The notes under the pieces are model-generated. The model saw only the letters and a list, made by a program, of their open reading frames with translations. It made no database searches and was not told where the DNA came from. 64,000 nt of DNA from an uncultured Acidimicrobiales bacterium (GTDB lineage: Bacteria; Actinomycetota; Acidimicrobiia; Acidimicrobiales; SZUA-35). The stretch's first letter is position 1. Each line of letters opens with the position of its first letter. The position numbers and the translations under genes are program-made. Location of the stretch: the NCBI GenBank assembly GCA_938002965.1, contig CALKZY010000028.1, positions 62,001 through 126,000 of the forward strand, given 5' to 3'. Of this stretch, positions 27,401 through 35,396 are shown piece after piece.

Positions 27401-27559
27401 TCGTTCAACCATGAGCCACGTGGGTTCGGACTCCCCCAGCGCCTCCAGGGCGTCGGCAACCGGGGCGTCCAACGGCACGGTGAAGAGGCGATCCGACGAG
27501 TGACCGTCGTGCGATCGCACGGTGAGGTGGAACGTATGGTTCGCCGCACTCTCTGCCAT
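24476..27559 (-). CDS. FHA-domain protein with degenerate EccC/FtsK-like modules
   Basis: A 1027-residue cytoplasmic protein. Residues 8-80 look like a ubiquitin-like (YukD-type) fold. About 95-195 is an FHA domain with its phosphothreonine-binding set (LSIGRAADNRFVI, VSRFHGSLE, HDHGSTNGVIV). Further on is a module like the one preceding the motors of type VII secretion EccC (LARSLVTQLALRYRPSD, WMRWLPHSHL), then a long acidic linker. The last about 230 residues match an EccC ATPase module (VTQSPFKANLVLLDALGGR, LPHTVASVI). However, Walker A reads GAGDGYLAQ and Walker B ends VIVSDPAG, so ATP hydrolysis is unlikely. No other type VII genes are present in the window. Confidence 0.82.
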   Translation of the reverse strand: MAESAANHTFHLTVRSHDGHSSDRLFTVPLDAPVADALEALGESEPTWLMVERTGKTVLPDDVIGLCDLRSGDTVRMVAPAGEDAVAERRLGASVEILTGPRAGETFTMEPGELSIGRAADNRFVIIDPGVSRFHGSLELQSNGSVTVHDHGSTNGVIVEDSRITGSQQVEPGDRILVGQTWFVVRVAPVNELGMSTSDDSVLGALNFVVVPPAANPPHSESPPRVEFPTPPEAAKAGLFRTRKTPDDEQVDAFRVDLEEIRSSIEMLQDIEVANRRAEAPGVDDLKAGVLESPPSVWRSTTERGLAARIGLASLVSRLEFELPSGGDPVLRDEMSAVVDSYRRVDNAPVIIDLAQHRLTRILGAPDDAHGLARSLVTQLALRYRPSDVSLIVAATGVRSDGWQWMRWLPHSHLANNLGNTGFGPAVASDPESARQLLAELADADLGRAVIVLDGHAAGAEAVQPYLSALAANQPDVSLLVVADDGAAPNEAVAGIASTASVEISDQFGTLVISGDAGTTSGSVDADSAVMAIACEAMSAADADQLARSLAPMVEPVVRGAPSASVGADNGTIADPDAVMEVPVESEASIVHDSGDVPANWASPVAGAEVAGEMVDESAVELVENNGNDVGADVNDVLGGDDEQEFGSGTERAAERDATSTSESDIVLVGSLTGEVELPGSVASSLPLVESTSSPEALEADSGSSPPTPPAPAVSPSRSGFFGGSPGVEPRASRRVHSAPPPQPASGRRGTEQTVIARTWENSEATPDAVLALGVDPNADNQTVEFDVEEEHLLVIEGAGDGYLAQLVAGLAVTQSPFKANLVLLDALGGRMLAICDRLPHTVASVIKPSPSATKSALAALAAELDRREALVATLGCDTMSDLRRLKPNSSVPHLVVIVSDPAGTVLTNGHAGADAGSVVTVEASRELAELARRGAKLGVCTIVGRAHNHSNPMARDRDPFMAASPTVVCFEGEDATVSRPGSDTKPFVPSPPRMAALNPDSLNRLVSVLADVFRSSGRPEPVSLSL

Positions 27560-27766
27560 AAATCAGACGGGTATCAGCGACCTGTTGTCCAAATGCCGCC
27601 GAGCCCCCGCCGAATCATGATATTGGGTTTGCGGCGCCAGGGGAAGTGCGGATGGCACTTCACCCTTGACCCGGGAGCCGAATGGACCTGGCGGGCCACG
27701 GTTAAGAGGGTGTTAACCCACCGGCAAAACCCCCGAAACTCGATGCCTTGGTAGCTCCAAACCACG

Positions 27767-27772
27767 TAGCCT
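27767..27772 (+). promoter_or_regulatory. Leaderless -10 (TAGCCT) of serB
   Basis: TAGCCT followed by GG ends 6 nt before GTG 27779. Confidence 0.6.
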
Positions 27773-27778
27773 GGAACA

Positions 27779-28654
27779 GTGGTTTGGAGACCATTTCCGG
27801 TAACCCTCTTCGACTGTGATTCCACTCTGTCAACGGTGGAGGGAATCGACGAACTCGCCGACGGGGAAGAGCAGCAGCGCCAAATAGCTCAACTCACCGA
27901 CGCTGCCATGGAAGGCTCGATGCCGCTCGAGGATGTGTACGGCGAGCGACTCTCCGTCCTCCAACCCACCAGGGCACAAATGCGGGCCATTCGCAATCGA
28001 TACAAGTCGACGGTGGTACCTCAAGCCCGAGAGGTCATCGCCGCTCTGAACGATCACGGCAACGAGAGCTGGGTTATCAGCGGAGGCTTGTACGAGCCGG
28101 TGGCCGAGTTCGCCACCTGGTTGGGGGTTCCATCCGAGCGGGTCCAGGCCGTACCAACTGAGTTCGACCCGCTGAACGGGGAGTGGTGGTCTCCGACCGA
28201 GGCCGTCGAACGCTATGCCTCATATTCATCTAGTGGACTGACTACCACAACAGGCAAGGCCGACATCATCCAAAAACATGTCGACAACAACGGCCGGAAG
28301 ATGTTCGTCGGTGACGGCATGAGCGACCTGGCCACCGCCGATTCGGTTGACTTATTCGTGGCGTTCGCCGGCGTAGTCAGCCGATCCGGCGTGGTGGACA
28401 ACGCGTCAGTGGTGGTTACATGTCCATCGATCGCTCCCGTGCTCGCCCTGGCCACCGGCCCGGGTACAGTGAAAGAGATGGTCGGTGGTCGCCACGATGA
28501 GGTGGCCCGCCGATGTCTCGCAGAGATCGACGACGGCGGCATCACGTTCAACGACGAACAGCTGGCAGAGACGTTCACCTCATCATTCGATTCGTCGTTC
28601 CGTTCGCCCGCCGAGCATCGACGGCATCTACACGACGATCACCCAACGCCGTAG
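27779..28654 (+). CDS. serB: Phosphoserine phosphatase (HAD family)
   Basis: A 291-residue HAD phosphatase. The nucleophile motif is FDCDSTLS (D12, D14), motif II is WVISGGLYEP, the motif III Lys is in GKADIIQ, and motif IV is FVGDGMSDLAT. These match SerB-like phosphatases, which release serine from phosphoserine. It starts at GTG 27779 with TAGCCT 6 nt upstream, a leaderless start. It is followed after 33 bp by 3-phosphoglycerate dehydrogenase, so it forms a serine-biosynthesis operon. The C-terminal about 70 residues extend beyond the core fold. Confidence 0.88.
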   Translation: MVWRPFPVTLFDCDSTLSTVEGIDELADGEEQQRQIAQLTDAAMEGSMPLEDVYGERLSVLQPTRAQMRAIRNRYKSTVVPQAREVIAALNDHGNESWVISGGLYEPVAEFATWLGVPSERVQAVPTEFDPLNGEWWSPTEAVERYASYSSSGLTTTTGKADIIQKHVDNNGRKMFVGDGMSDLATADSVDLFVAFAGVVSRSGVVDNASVVVTCPSIAPVLALATGPGTVKEMVGGRHDEVARRCLAEIDDGGITFNDEQLAETFTSSFDSSFRSPAEHRRHLHDDHPTP

Positions 28655-28687
28655 CTACCCCAAGTCCTACCTGAAGGCAAGGATGCC

Positions 28688-30331
28688 ATGACCGATCCCA
28701 AGACCGTCGAAGAACCGACTTTCAACACCTCTGAGCAGCAGGGAACCTACCGAGTTCTCGTCTCCGACAAGCTCGGTCCGGACGGCCTGTCCATGCTGAG
28801 CGATGCCGCCGATGTTGATGTCGATGTTAAAACCGGATTGTCCGAAGATGAGCTCTGCGAAGTCATCGGTGATTACGACGCCCTGATCGTCAGGTCCGGA
28901 ACCCAGGTCACGGCCAACGTGTTGGGCGCATCCGACCGGTTGAAGATCATCGGGCGAGCCGGCGTAGGAATCGACAACGTCGACGTCAGCGAAGCCACTC
29001 GTCGCGGCGTCATCGTCATGAACACCCCGGACGCCAACACCATCGCCACCGCCGAGCATGCTTTTGCTCTGCTATTGGCCTCGGCCCGCAACGTCGCCCA
29101 CGCCCATCTTTCGATGACCGAGGGAGCATGGGCCAGATCCAATTTCACCGGCGTGGAAGTCAACGGAAAGACGCTTGGAGTAATCGGCTTCGGCCGGGTT
29201 GGACGGGCTGTGGCCTGCAGAGCCCAGGCATTCGGTATGAACGTCCTGGCCTACGATCCGTTTGTCAGCGAGAAGGCAGCCCGCGACTTCAAGGTGGAAC
29301 TGGCCGACCTCGATGACGTGTTGGTGGCCTCAGACTTCGTCACCCTTCATACGCTGCTGTCGGACGAGACCCGCAACCTGATCAACGCCGAACGGCTGGC
29401 TCTGATGAAGCCGACAGCCACCATCGTCAACGCCGCCCGAGGGGGCCTGGTTGACGCGGCCGCAGTGGCCGACGCTCTCGACAACGATCAGATTCGAGGC
29501 ATCGCCATCGACGTTTACGATGTCGAACCCCCCGAATCCGGCCACCCGCTGGTCGGCCATCCCAAGGCCGTCCACACCCCGCACCTCGGAGCATCGACCA
29601 CTGAGGCTCAGCGGGGCGTGTCTATTGAGGTAGTTAAGCAAGTTCTTGACGCCCTACGCGGTGTCAAGGTGGCCAACAGTGTCAACTTGGCCTTCCCCCC
29701 AGGCCTGGACTACGCCCGGGCCAATACCTATATACGTCTGGCCGCCAACATCGGTCGGTTGCAGGCGGCAATGGCCGACAACATCATCACCTCAGTAGAG
29801 GTCGAGGTCTACAGCAACGACGCCGAAGACCTGATGCGCCCGGTGGCCGCCGGACTTCTGCAAGGCCTCCTTGGCTACGAAATGGCTGAGGGCGTCAACT
29901 TCATCAATGCCCCGGTAGTGGCTCAGGAGAAGGGCCTAAAGGTGTCACGCTCGGTCGGTCTCGGCCGAGCCGACTACACCAATCAGATCACCTGCAAGGT
30001 CAGTTGGGAAGACGGTGAACGAATCATGTCGGGCGCGATCGTTGGTGACAGCGCCGGCCGCGTGGTTCAGATCTCCGGCTACCGGCTGGAGGCCGAACCG
30101 GTCGGGCCGGTTCTCATCATGGTGAACGAGGACGTCCCCGGCGTTATCGCCTCGGTGGGCGGCGTATTCGCCGACTACAACATCAATATCGGCGAGTGGC
30201 GGCTGGGCCGGGACAAAGAGCGCAACCAAGCGTTGTCGTTCATCAATCTGGACGCCACACCCGACGGTGCCATCGTCGACTCCCTCCGCGGCCTCGACGC
30301 GATTCGTAAAGCCATCATCGTCGAATTCTGA
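28688..30331 (+). CDS. serA: D-3-phosphoglycerate dehydrogenase
   Basis: A 547-residue long-form SerA that oxidises 3-phosphoglycerate to 3-phosphohydroxypyruvate with NAD. The Rossmann motif is GVIGFGRVGRAVA. Catalytic residues are the Arg in NAARGGLVD, the Glu in VEPPESG and the His in HTPHLGAST. After about residue 340 come the intervening ASB domain and a C-terminal ACT domain (MVNEDVPGVIASVGGVFADYNINIGEW), which usually gives serine feedback inhibition, as in Mycobacterium tuberculosis. The first about 20 residues are an extra hydrophilic tail. GGCAAGGA lies before the ATG. Operon with serB. Confidence 0.95.
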   Translation: MTDPKTVEEPTFNTSEQQGTYRVLVSDKLGPDGLSMLSDAADVDVDVKTGLSEDELCEVIGDYDALIVRSGTQVTANVLGASDRLKIIGRAGVGIDNVDVSEATRRGVIVMNTPDANTIATAEHAFALLLASARNVAHAHLSMTEGAWARSNFTGVEVNGKTLGVIGFGRVGRAVACRAQAFGMNVLAYDPFVSEKAARDFKVELADLDDVLVASDFVTLHTLLSDETRNLINAERLALMKPTATIVNAARGGLVDAAAVADALDNDQIRGIAIDVYDVEPPESGHPLVGHPKAVHTPHLGASTTEAQRGVSIEVVKQVLDALRGVKVANSVNLAFPPGLDYARANTYIRLAANIGRLQAAMADNIITSVEVEVYSNDAEDLMRPVAAGLLQGLLGYEMAEGVNFINAPVVAQEKGLKVSRSVGLGRADYTNQITCKVSWEDGERIMSGAIVGDSAGRVVQISGYRLEAEPVGPVLIMVNEDVPGVIASVGGVFADYNINIGEWRLGRDKERNQALSFINLDATPDGAIVDSLRGLDAIRKAIIVEF

Positions 30332-30340
30332 TGATGACTG

Positions 30341-30826
30341 ATGACTGATTCAACCTCGTTCGATTCAATCGGCTTGTCGGGCAAACTCGATGTCGTGATC
30401 AAGCTGGGGCCGGGACTTCCAGACGAACTCAGCCACCCCGACGAAGCAAGGGCCCAAACGCTCGGGGTCCGGTTTGATGGAGGCTCTGTGCCATTTGAAG
30501 CTCCCGAAGATCTGGAAGAACCGATACCCGTCCAGGTCAACGCCACCGCACTTTCGCGAATCGGAGCGTTCCGAGGAGCGAACGTCAAGGTCTCAGGCTC
30601 GGCCGAACATCTAAAGTTCATTGCCTTTCACAACGCCTGCATTGACGCCGCCGAGCTGTCGTTGACCACAGCAGAGGTCGACTTAGAGACATTCTCCAAG
30701 GTCTCTATCGCGGCAACCGAACGAGTTTCTGGAGGGGTGGCCTACGGTGCCCACCTCGTTCTCCTGACAGAACCGGAGCACACCAAAATCGCAACCGGAA
30801 ACGCAGGCCAGATCTCACCGCCCTGA
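30341..30826 (+). CDS. Small protein, possibly a GIN-type beta-repeat domain
   Basis: A 161-residue protein of uncertain family. It has no signal peptide and no membrane helix. The second half shows the rhythm of GIN/DUF2807 domains, in which short beta strands recur with A and GxA positions: SRIGAFRGANVKVSGSA, CIDAAELSLTTAEVDL, VSIAATERVSGGVAYGA. It lies 9 bp after serA, with a doubled TGATGAC just before the start, and is probably co-transcribed. A 14-bp perfect tandem repeat spans its stop codon. Confidence 0.5.
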   Translation: MTDSTSFDSIGLSGKLDVVIKLGPGLPDELSHPDEARAQTLGVRFDGGSVPFEAPEDLEEPIPVQVNATALSRIGAFRGANVKVSGSAEHLKFIAFHNACIDAAELSLTTAEVDLETFSKVSIAATERVSGGVAYGAHLVLLTEPEHTKIATGNAGQISPP

Positions 30827-30838
30827 TCTCACCGCCCT
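30811..30838 (+). repeat. 14-bp tandem duplication across a stop codon
   Basis: GATCTCACCGCCCT occurs twice in perfect tandem (30811-30824 and 30825-30838), followed by GATC. The TGA stop of the small protein lies at the junction. Confidence 0.95.
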
Positions 30839-30883
30839 GATCCAATCGGGGTCCCGCAGTCGATGCGCTATGGGGCGCTCAAG

Positions 30884-30889
30884 TAGACT
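30884..30889 (+). promoter_or_regulatory. Leaderless -10 (TAGACT) of the LLM oxidoreductase gene
   Basis: TAGACT followed by GGGG ends 6 nt before ATG 30896. Confidence 0.62.
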
Positions 30890-30895
30890 GGGGTG

Positions 30896-32056
30896 ATGCG
30901 AGTCGGTGCGTTTCTCTTTGGTGGAGTTGAGATGGACGATGCCGGGGCCGGCCCGCCGGCATCGGTCGATCGTCGTTTCAGCAACGAACAGATGTGGTGG
31001 GCATCGGAACAGATGCTGGATATGGGCGTGCTCTGCGACCGGTTGGGCTACGACAGCTACTGGCTGACCGAGCACCACTTCCAGTACGAGGGCTACGAGG
31101 TCCTTCCCAATGGACTCATGTTCGGGGCCATCTTGGCCGAGCGGACCGAACGGATCCGAATCGGCAGCATGTTCAATGTGGTAGGCCAGTGGCACCCGCT
31201 GCGATTGGCGGAAGACTTTGCCACCCTGCACAACATCTCGGGCGGCCGAGCCATTCTCGGTGTCGGCCGAGGAACCGTCCCCCGCGAAGCACAGGCACTG
31301 GGGACCGACATCGGCAGCTACGACAACCCGGACAAAGCCGACGCCGACTCCCTCAACCGCCAACAGTTCAACGAAGCCATGGATGTAATTCAGCTGGCGC
31401 TCAGCGAAGAGAAGTTCAGCTACCACGGCGACATCTACAACTTCCCTCCATCTGGGATCCCTGACCGCGGCGGCTTCGTCGAAACGCTCACCCTGGTACC
31501 TCGTCCCTTGCACCCATACGAGACCTGGCAGGCCATCACCTCCCCACCGACGCTGGAGTACGTGCCGCGCAAAGGTTGGGGTGGCGTGTTCTGGCTCAAG
31601 CACCACAGCTTCGCCAAGCAGTTCTGGGACCGATACGCCGACGTACACACCGAGTCCCACGGTGGCGAGTTGGCAGTCGGCGAAAAACGAATGCTGGTCG
31701 TAAGCACCTACATTGCCGACAGCAAAGAACAGGCCATGGCCGAGGTTCGCGATGGCCACGACGAGTTCTGGAAGTTCCTCGGCCCCTACGGCTGGAGCCG
31801 GGGCTACATGGGCCCCGATGGGAAGCCCTCGCCACCCGGACTGATCCCAACGTTGGAAGACTCGTTGGAAAATCGGACCTGGTTGGTCGGCACAGCCGAC
31901 GATGTGGTCGAACAGATTCAGGCCTACGACGAAGAGCTGGGTGGTTTGGAGAACCTGACCATCTTCCCCAACATGCCGGGCGATGCCTACAGCCGAACAG
32001 CCGAACAGTTGGAGCGATTCGCCGCCGATGTCATGCCGAAGATCAACGGCAGCTAG
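30896..32056 (+). CDS. Luciferase-like (LLM class) flavin-dependent oxidoreductase
   Basis: A 386-residue bacterial-luciferase-like monooxygenase with a TIM barrel that uses reduced FMN or coenzyme F420. Family marks are YDSYWLTEHHFQYEGYEVLPN, RIRIGSMFNVVGQWHPLRLAEDFATL, SGGRAILGVGRGTVPRE and a late VGTADDVVEQI. The substrate cannot be told. ATG 30896 sits 6 nt after TAGACT, so it is probably leaderless; the GTG one codon earlier is less well spaced. It stands upstream of the deaminase pair, but a 58-bp gap and different chemistry argue against tight functional coupling. Confidence 0.88.
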   Translation: MRVGAFLFGGVEMDDAGAGPPASVDRRFSNEQMWWASEQMLDMGVLCDRLGYDSYWLTEHHFQYEGYEVLPNGLMFGAILAERTERIRIGSMFNVVGQWHPLRLAEDFATLHNISGGRAILGVGRGTVPREAQALGTDIGSYDNPDKADADSLNRQQFNEAMDVIQLALSEEKFSYHGDIYNFPPSGIPDRGGFVETLTLVPRPLHPYETWQAITSPPTLEYVPRKGWGGVFWLKHHSFAKQFWDRYADVHTESHGGELAVGEKRMLVVSTYIADSKEQAMAEVRDGHDEFWKFLGPYGWSRGYMGPDGKPSPPGLIPTLEDSLENRTWLVGTADDVVEQIQAYDEELGGLENLTIFPNMPGDAYSRTAEQLERFAADVMPKINGS

Positions 32057-32114
32057 TCGACCAAGCTCACTCCTCAGGCACAATCTCTCCGCACAAGCTC
32101 AACGCAACAGTCTC

Positions 32115-33329
32115 ATGTCTCGCATTACCCTGCTAGCCAACGCCCGCTTGGCCGACGACTCCCTGGTCGATATCTCCATCGGTGCAGAAGGACCCACAAC
32201 CGACGGCGAACCGTCGACCGCCGTGCTCGACATCGTCCAAGCCGGCGGAAGTGGCAGCGGCCAACTGGCTGCCGATAGACAGATGACCGATGTACGGGAC
32301 ATGGCAGGCTACGTCGTGCTGCCTCGGCTTCGGGAGCCACACGCTCATCTAGACAAGGCGCTTTCAGCTGACGAGGTCGACAACCCAACCGGTGACCTCG
32401 GCGGCGCCATTAGAGCATGGCTCGATCACCGCATCTCCATTACCCACGATGACTACGTCCAGCGGGCCCTCGCCGCCGTCGACCTTTACGAGCGCAATGG
32501 TGTGCGTTTGCTGCGCAGTCACGTCGACCTCGGGTCCGATGTTGGCAGTCGCGGTCTGGAGGCTCTGTTGGAGGTCAAAGAGAAGGTCGCCGAGCGGGTC
32601 CACATTCAGTTAGTAGGTTTGCCGGTTGGGTTGAGCGGGGAGAACGCCGATAACGTCATCGCCGTTTGCCGACGGGCCCTGGACCTCGGCCTCGACATGA
32701 TGGGGGGAGTACCTCATATAGAGGACGACCCTGCCCGAGCCATCGATGTCATTCTCGACCTCGCCGGGAGTCACGGTCGGGGCGTCGATATCCACGCCGA
32801 TGAGAACCTCCATCCTGACTCGAGCGATCTTGCAACGCTGGCCGGGGCCATCATCAGAACCGGATTCGAGTACCCGGCCACCGCCAGCCACTGCGTTGCC
32901 CTGTCAATGAAGTCACCCGAGGATCAAACCCATGTGGCGGCCCTCGCCGCCGAAGCCCAAGTGACAGTGGTAGCGCTTCCCCACACAAACTTGTTCCTTC
33001 AAGCCCGGGACCACGCCTCTGCGCCCCCACGGGGACTTGCTCCGGTCGCCGCCCTGGCCGAACTGGGGGTCACGGTGCAGGCCGGGGGCGACAATCTGCA
33101 GGATCCATTCAACCCCCTTGGCTCTGGCGACCCGTTGGAAACGGCAGCCCTGATGGTCTTGGCTGGCCATGTCACGGTTATCGACGCCGTCGCGATGGTC
33201 AGCGCCACCGGGCGTCCGATTCCCGGCAAGGGTGATCGTGCCGAACTGATGGCTATTCCCGGCCGTTCCGTGCGCGAGGTTATGGCCACGCGACCAGCGG
33301 AGCGTCTGCTGCTAAAGTTCGACGTGTGA
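32115..33329 (+). CDS. Amidohydrolase, cytosine-deaminase-like
   Basis: A 404-residue metal-dependent hydrolase resembling CodA. Metal and catalytic motifs are EPHAHLDKAL (HxH), a Glu/His pair in DIHADENLH, TASHCVALS and the late Asp in GGDNLQDPFNPLG. The HDDYVQRALAAVDLYERNGVRLLRSHVD block matches CodA. I start at ATG 32115; the open frame extends upstream but overlaps the LLM gene. Its stop overlaps the GTG of dCTP deaminase (GTGTGA), so the two proteins are made together. This supports a pyrimidine role, although other amino-heterocycles remain possible. Confidence 0.85.
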   Translation: MSRITLLANARLADDSLVDISIGAEGPTTDGEPSTAVLDIVQAGGSGSGQLAADRQMTDVRDMAGYVVLPRLREPHAHLDKALSADEVDNPTGDLGGAIRAWLDHRISITHDDYVQRALAAVDLYERNGVRLLRSHVDLGSDVGSRGLEALLEVKEKVAERVHIQLVGLPVGLSGENADNVIAVCRRALDLGLDMMGGVPHIEDDPARAIDVILDLAGSHGRGVDIHADENLHPDSSDLATLAGAIIRTGFEYPATASHCVALSMKSPEDQTHVAALAAEAQVTVVALPHTNLFLQARDHASAPPRGLAPVAALAELGVTVQAGGDNLQDPFNPLGSGDPLETAALMVLAGHVTVIDAVAMVSATGRPIPGKGDRAELMAIPGRSVREVMATRPAERLLLKFDV

Positions 33330-33886
33330 TTCTCTCGGACCGCACGATCAAGAAAGAAATCGCCGACGGACGGATCATCATTGAGCCGTACGACGAGGCC
33401 TCTATCCAACCGTCTTCGGTGGATCTCCGCCTCGACCACCGGTTCGTGGTCTTCCGCAATCACACCTTCAGTCACATCGACGTCAAGGCCAACCTGGAAG
33501 CTCTGACCGACACGGTCGAAGCCAGCGATGACCATCCGTTCATCCTTCATCCCGGCGAGTTCGTGTTGGGATCAACGGCTGAGCGGATCGCCATCCCGGC
33601 TGATCTCGTCGGTCGCATCGAAGGCAAGTCGAGTCTCGGCCGCTTGGGTTTGTTGATCCACACCACCGCCGGCTTCGTAGACGCCGGATGGGATGGCCAG
33701 CTCACCCTGGAGTTCTCCAACGTCGCCAGCCTGCCGATCACGCTCTACCCGGGGATGAAGATCGGGCAGATCAGCTTCATCCGGATGACGTCCGAGGCCG
33801 ACAACCCGTACGGAACCGGATCGCTCGGTTCGAAGTACCAGGGCCAGCAAGGCCCGCGCCCCTCACGGTACTGGGAGAACTTCTAG
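33326..33886 (+). CDS. dcd: dCTP deaminase
   Basis: A 186-residue trimeric dUTPase-fold enzyme that deaminates dCTP toward dUTP or dUMP for dTMP synthesis. Motifs: MILSDRTIKKEI at the start, IQPSSVDLRL, GRIEGKSSLGRLGL (phosphate contacts), HTTAGFVDAGWDGQLTLEFSN (catalytic Glu) and a C-terminal GSKYQGQQGPRPSRY lid. Mycobacterial homologues are bifunctional and make dUMP directly; whether this one does is not settled by eye. The GTG start overlaps the upstream stop by four bases. Confidence 0.95.
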   Translation: MILSDRTIKKEIADGRIIIEPYDEASIQPSSVDLRLDHRFVVFRNHTFSHIDVKANLEALTDTVEASDDHPFILHPGEFVLGSTAERIAIPADLVGRIEGKSSLGRLGLLIHTTAGFVDAGWDGQLTLEFSNVASLPITLYPGMKIGQISFIRMTSEADNPYGTGSLGSKYQGQQGPRPSRYWENF

Positions 33887-34131
33887 CGCCCCTCGGCCCA
33901 AATGGGTCGAAAGTACTACGCCTATAGGTGAGATTCTTAGCAGTACTGTTACACGTTGTCCGCGACCCTGGACCCGGTCACAGCGTCCTAATATCATAAG
34001 TAACACACAGAGTCGGTAATAGGGCGAAAAAACTTCGGATGCGCAGTCCCACGACACATCGGCGCAACTCGAACTAAACCTTCCTATCGAACCGACCGAA
34101 TGAATAGGGATCGGAGTCGAAGGAACGTCGA

Positions 34132-35118
34132 ATGGCGGCAGTACCTTTTAGTTTGCGTGCCCCCGCGGCCGAAGAGCGGGGATTTGGATATCTAGCGATG
34201 GCATGGGTTGCGACGACTGTCGCGCTCGTTCTGGCCGCGTCTTTTGTTGTCACCGGCACAGCCGCTGGCAACGAGGTCGTTACCAACGAGACCATCGACC
34301 TGAGTGAGGTTCTCACTCCGGCGAGTACCCCAGCCGACCAATACCCGTCGGTTATGTACGGCGGGATGATGTGGTCATTGGTTGAAGGTCGAGTCGTCCC
34401 CAGGGACGACGACCCGTTCAGCCGACCTATCGTCGTGGCCGAGATGCTGGCCTCCAACACCACAAATCATCAGCTTCGGGTCCGTGAGAGTGACGTCTCC
34501 ATTGTGTTGCCTGACGGATCAAGACATCCAGCAACCCGGTTCGAGCAGACCGCAGCCACCTCACGATTCTCGGTTGAATCCGGTCAGATCCAGGCGGTTA
34601 CCGTGGTCTTCAAACTCCAGTCATATGTGGATCCCAACCCGGCTGAACTGACGGTGGAGTTCAGCGAGCCCAGTCGGATTCCGGCATCGGTGCCTCTTAT
34701 TGGTGGTCAACCGGGCATGATCGGCTCAACGGAGTTCTTCATCGATGACGCCGTCACCGTAATCCCCGACGCTGTCAACGCCCCCTCGAATCTCGTGATC
34801 GAGCCGACAGCGGCATCGGTCCAGGTCGAACTCGGAGCGTTCCGTGCGCCAACAGGCCAGCGGGTCGCAGCCGTTGATCTGGATATCCGTCGAGTCAGCC
34901 CTTCAGCCGCATCGCAGTACCTGGACGGCGAGTTCTGGGAGATGACCGTAGACGGTCAGACACTGCAGCCGGCTCGGGTGGTCCGCACCGGTTCAACCGC
35001 AGGCAGCGACTCCGTTCAGGTTGTGTTCCTGGTGAACGAAACAGTGGCCGACATGGTCCTCAAAGTTGGAGCCAACACAGACTCCGCCACTATCTACGAC
35101 ATCTCCAACAGTCAATAG
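34132..35118 (+). CDS. Membrane-anchored extracytoplasmic beta-rich protein, unknown
   Basis: A 328-residue protein not recognised by family. One hydrophobic helix lies at about 24-44 (MAWVATTVALVLAASFVVTG) with few positive charges before it. The outer part contains two segments with DUF4352-like character. One describes a surface term with SNTTNHQLRVRESDVSIVLPDGS; the other runs around QRVAAVDLDIRRVSP to LVNETVADMVLKVG. An AAGGAA precedes ATG 34132. It is monocistronic, with a strong terminator 12 bp after the stop. Confidence 0.6.
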   Translation: MAAVPFSLRAPAAEERGFGYLAMAWVATTVALVLAASFVVTGTAAGNEVVTNETIDLSEVLTPASTPADQYPSVMYGGMMWSLVEGRVVPRDDDPFSRPIVVAEMLASNTTNHQLRVRESDVSIVLPDGSRHPATRFEQTAATSRFSVESGQIQAVTVVFKLQSYVDPNPAELTVEFSEPSRIPASVPLIGGQPGMIGSTEFFIDDAVTVIPDAVNAPSNLVIEPTAASVQVELGAFRAPTGQRVAAVDLDIRRVSPSAASQYLDGEFWEMTVDGQTLQPARVVRTGSTAGSDSVQVVFLVNETVADMVLKVGANTDSATIYDISNSQ

Positions 35119-35130
35119 AAGATTCCTCGA

Positions 35131-35165
35131 CAAGAGCCCGGCGCCCCTTAGGCGTCGGGCTCTTG
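35131..35165 (+). terminator. Strong 15-bp hairpin terminator
   Basis: CAAGAGCCCGGCGCC pairs with GGCGTCGGGCTCTTG (one G-T pair) around CCTTA, just after the stop of the membrane-anchored protein. No long T-run follows. Confidence 0.85.
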
Positions 35166-35396
35166 CGCGTCCAGGATCACCTCGGCGGCTAACAACATTG
35201 GTTCAATTCCGCCAAACATGACTAGCAAAACGCCTCAATATGCGAGACACTGACTAGACGGATGTGTTCGTCTTGTATGTTCGCGGTCTGTCTGACGGTG
35301 AATTTCTGACCTCGCGCTCGCCCCGCGACCCCCAGACCTTGAACAGCCTTCGACCTGACAGTCGGACCATTCTTGATCTGAGGAGAATCATCGAAT

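Noticed and set aside
24476..27559. A type VII secretion locus
   Set aside because: Only a degenerate EccC-like protein is present. No EsxA/B-like WXG100 genes, EccB, EccD or mycosin appear in the window.
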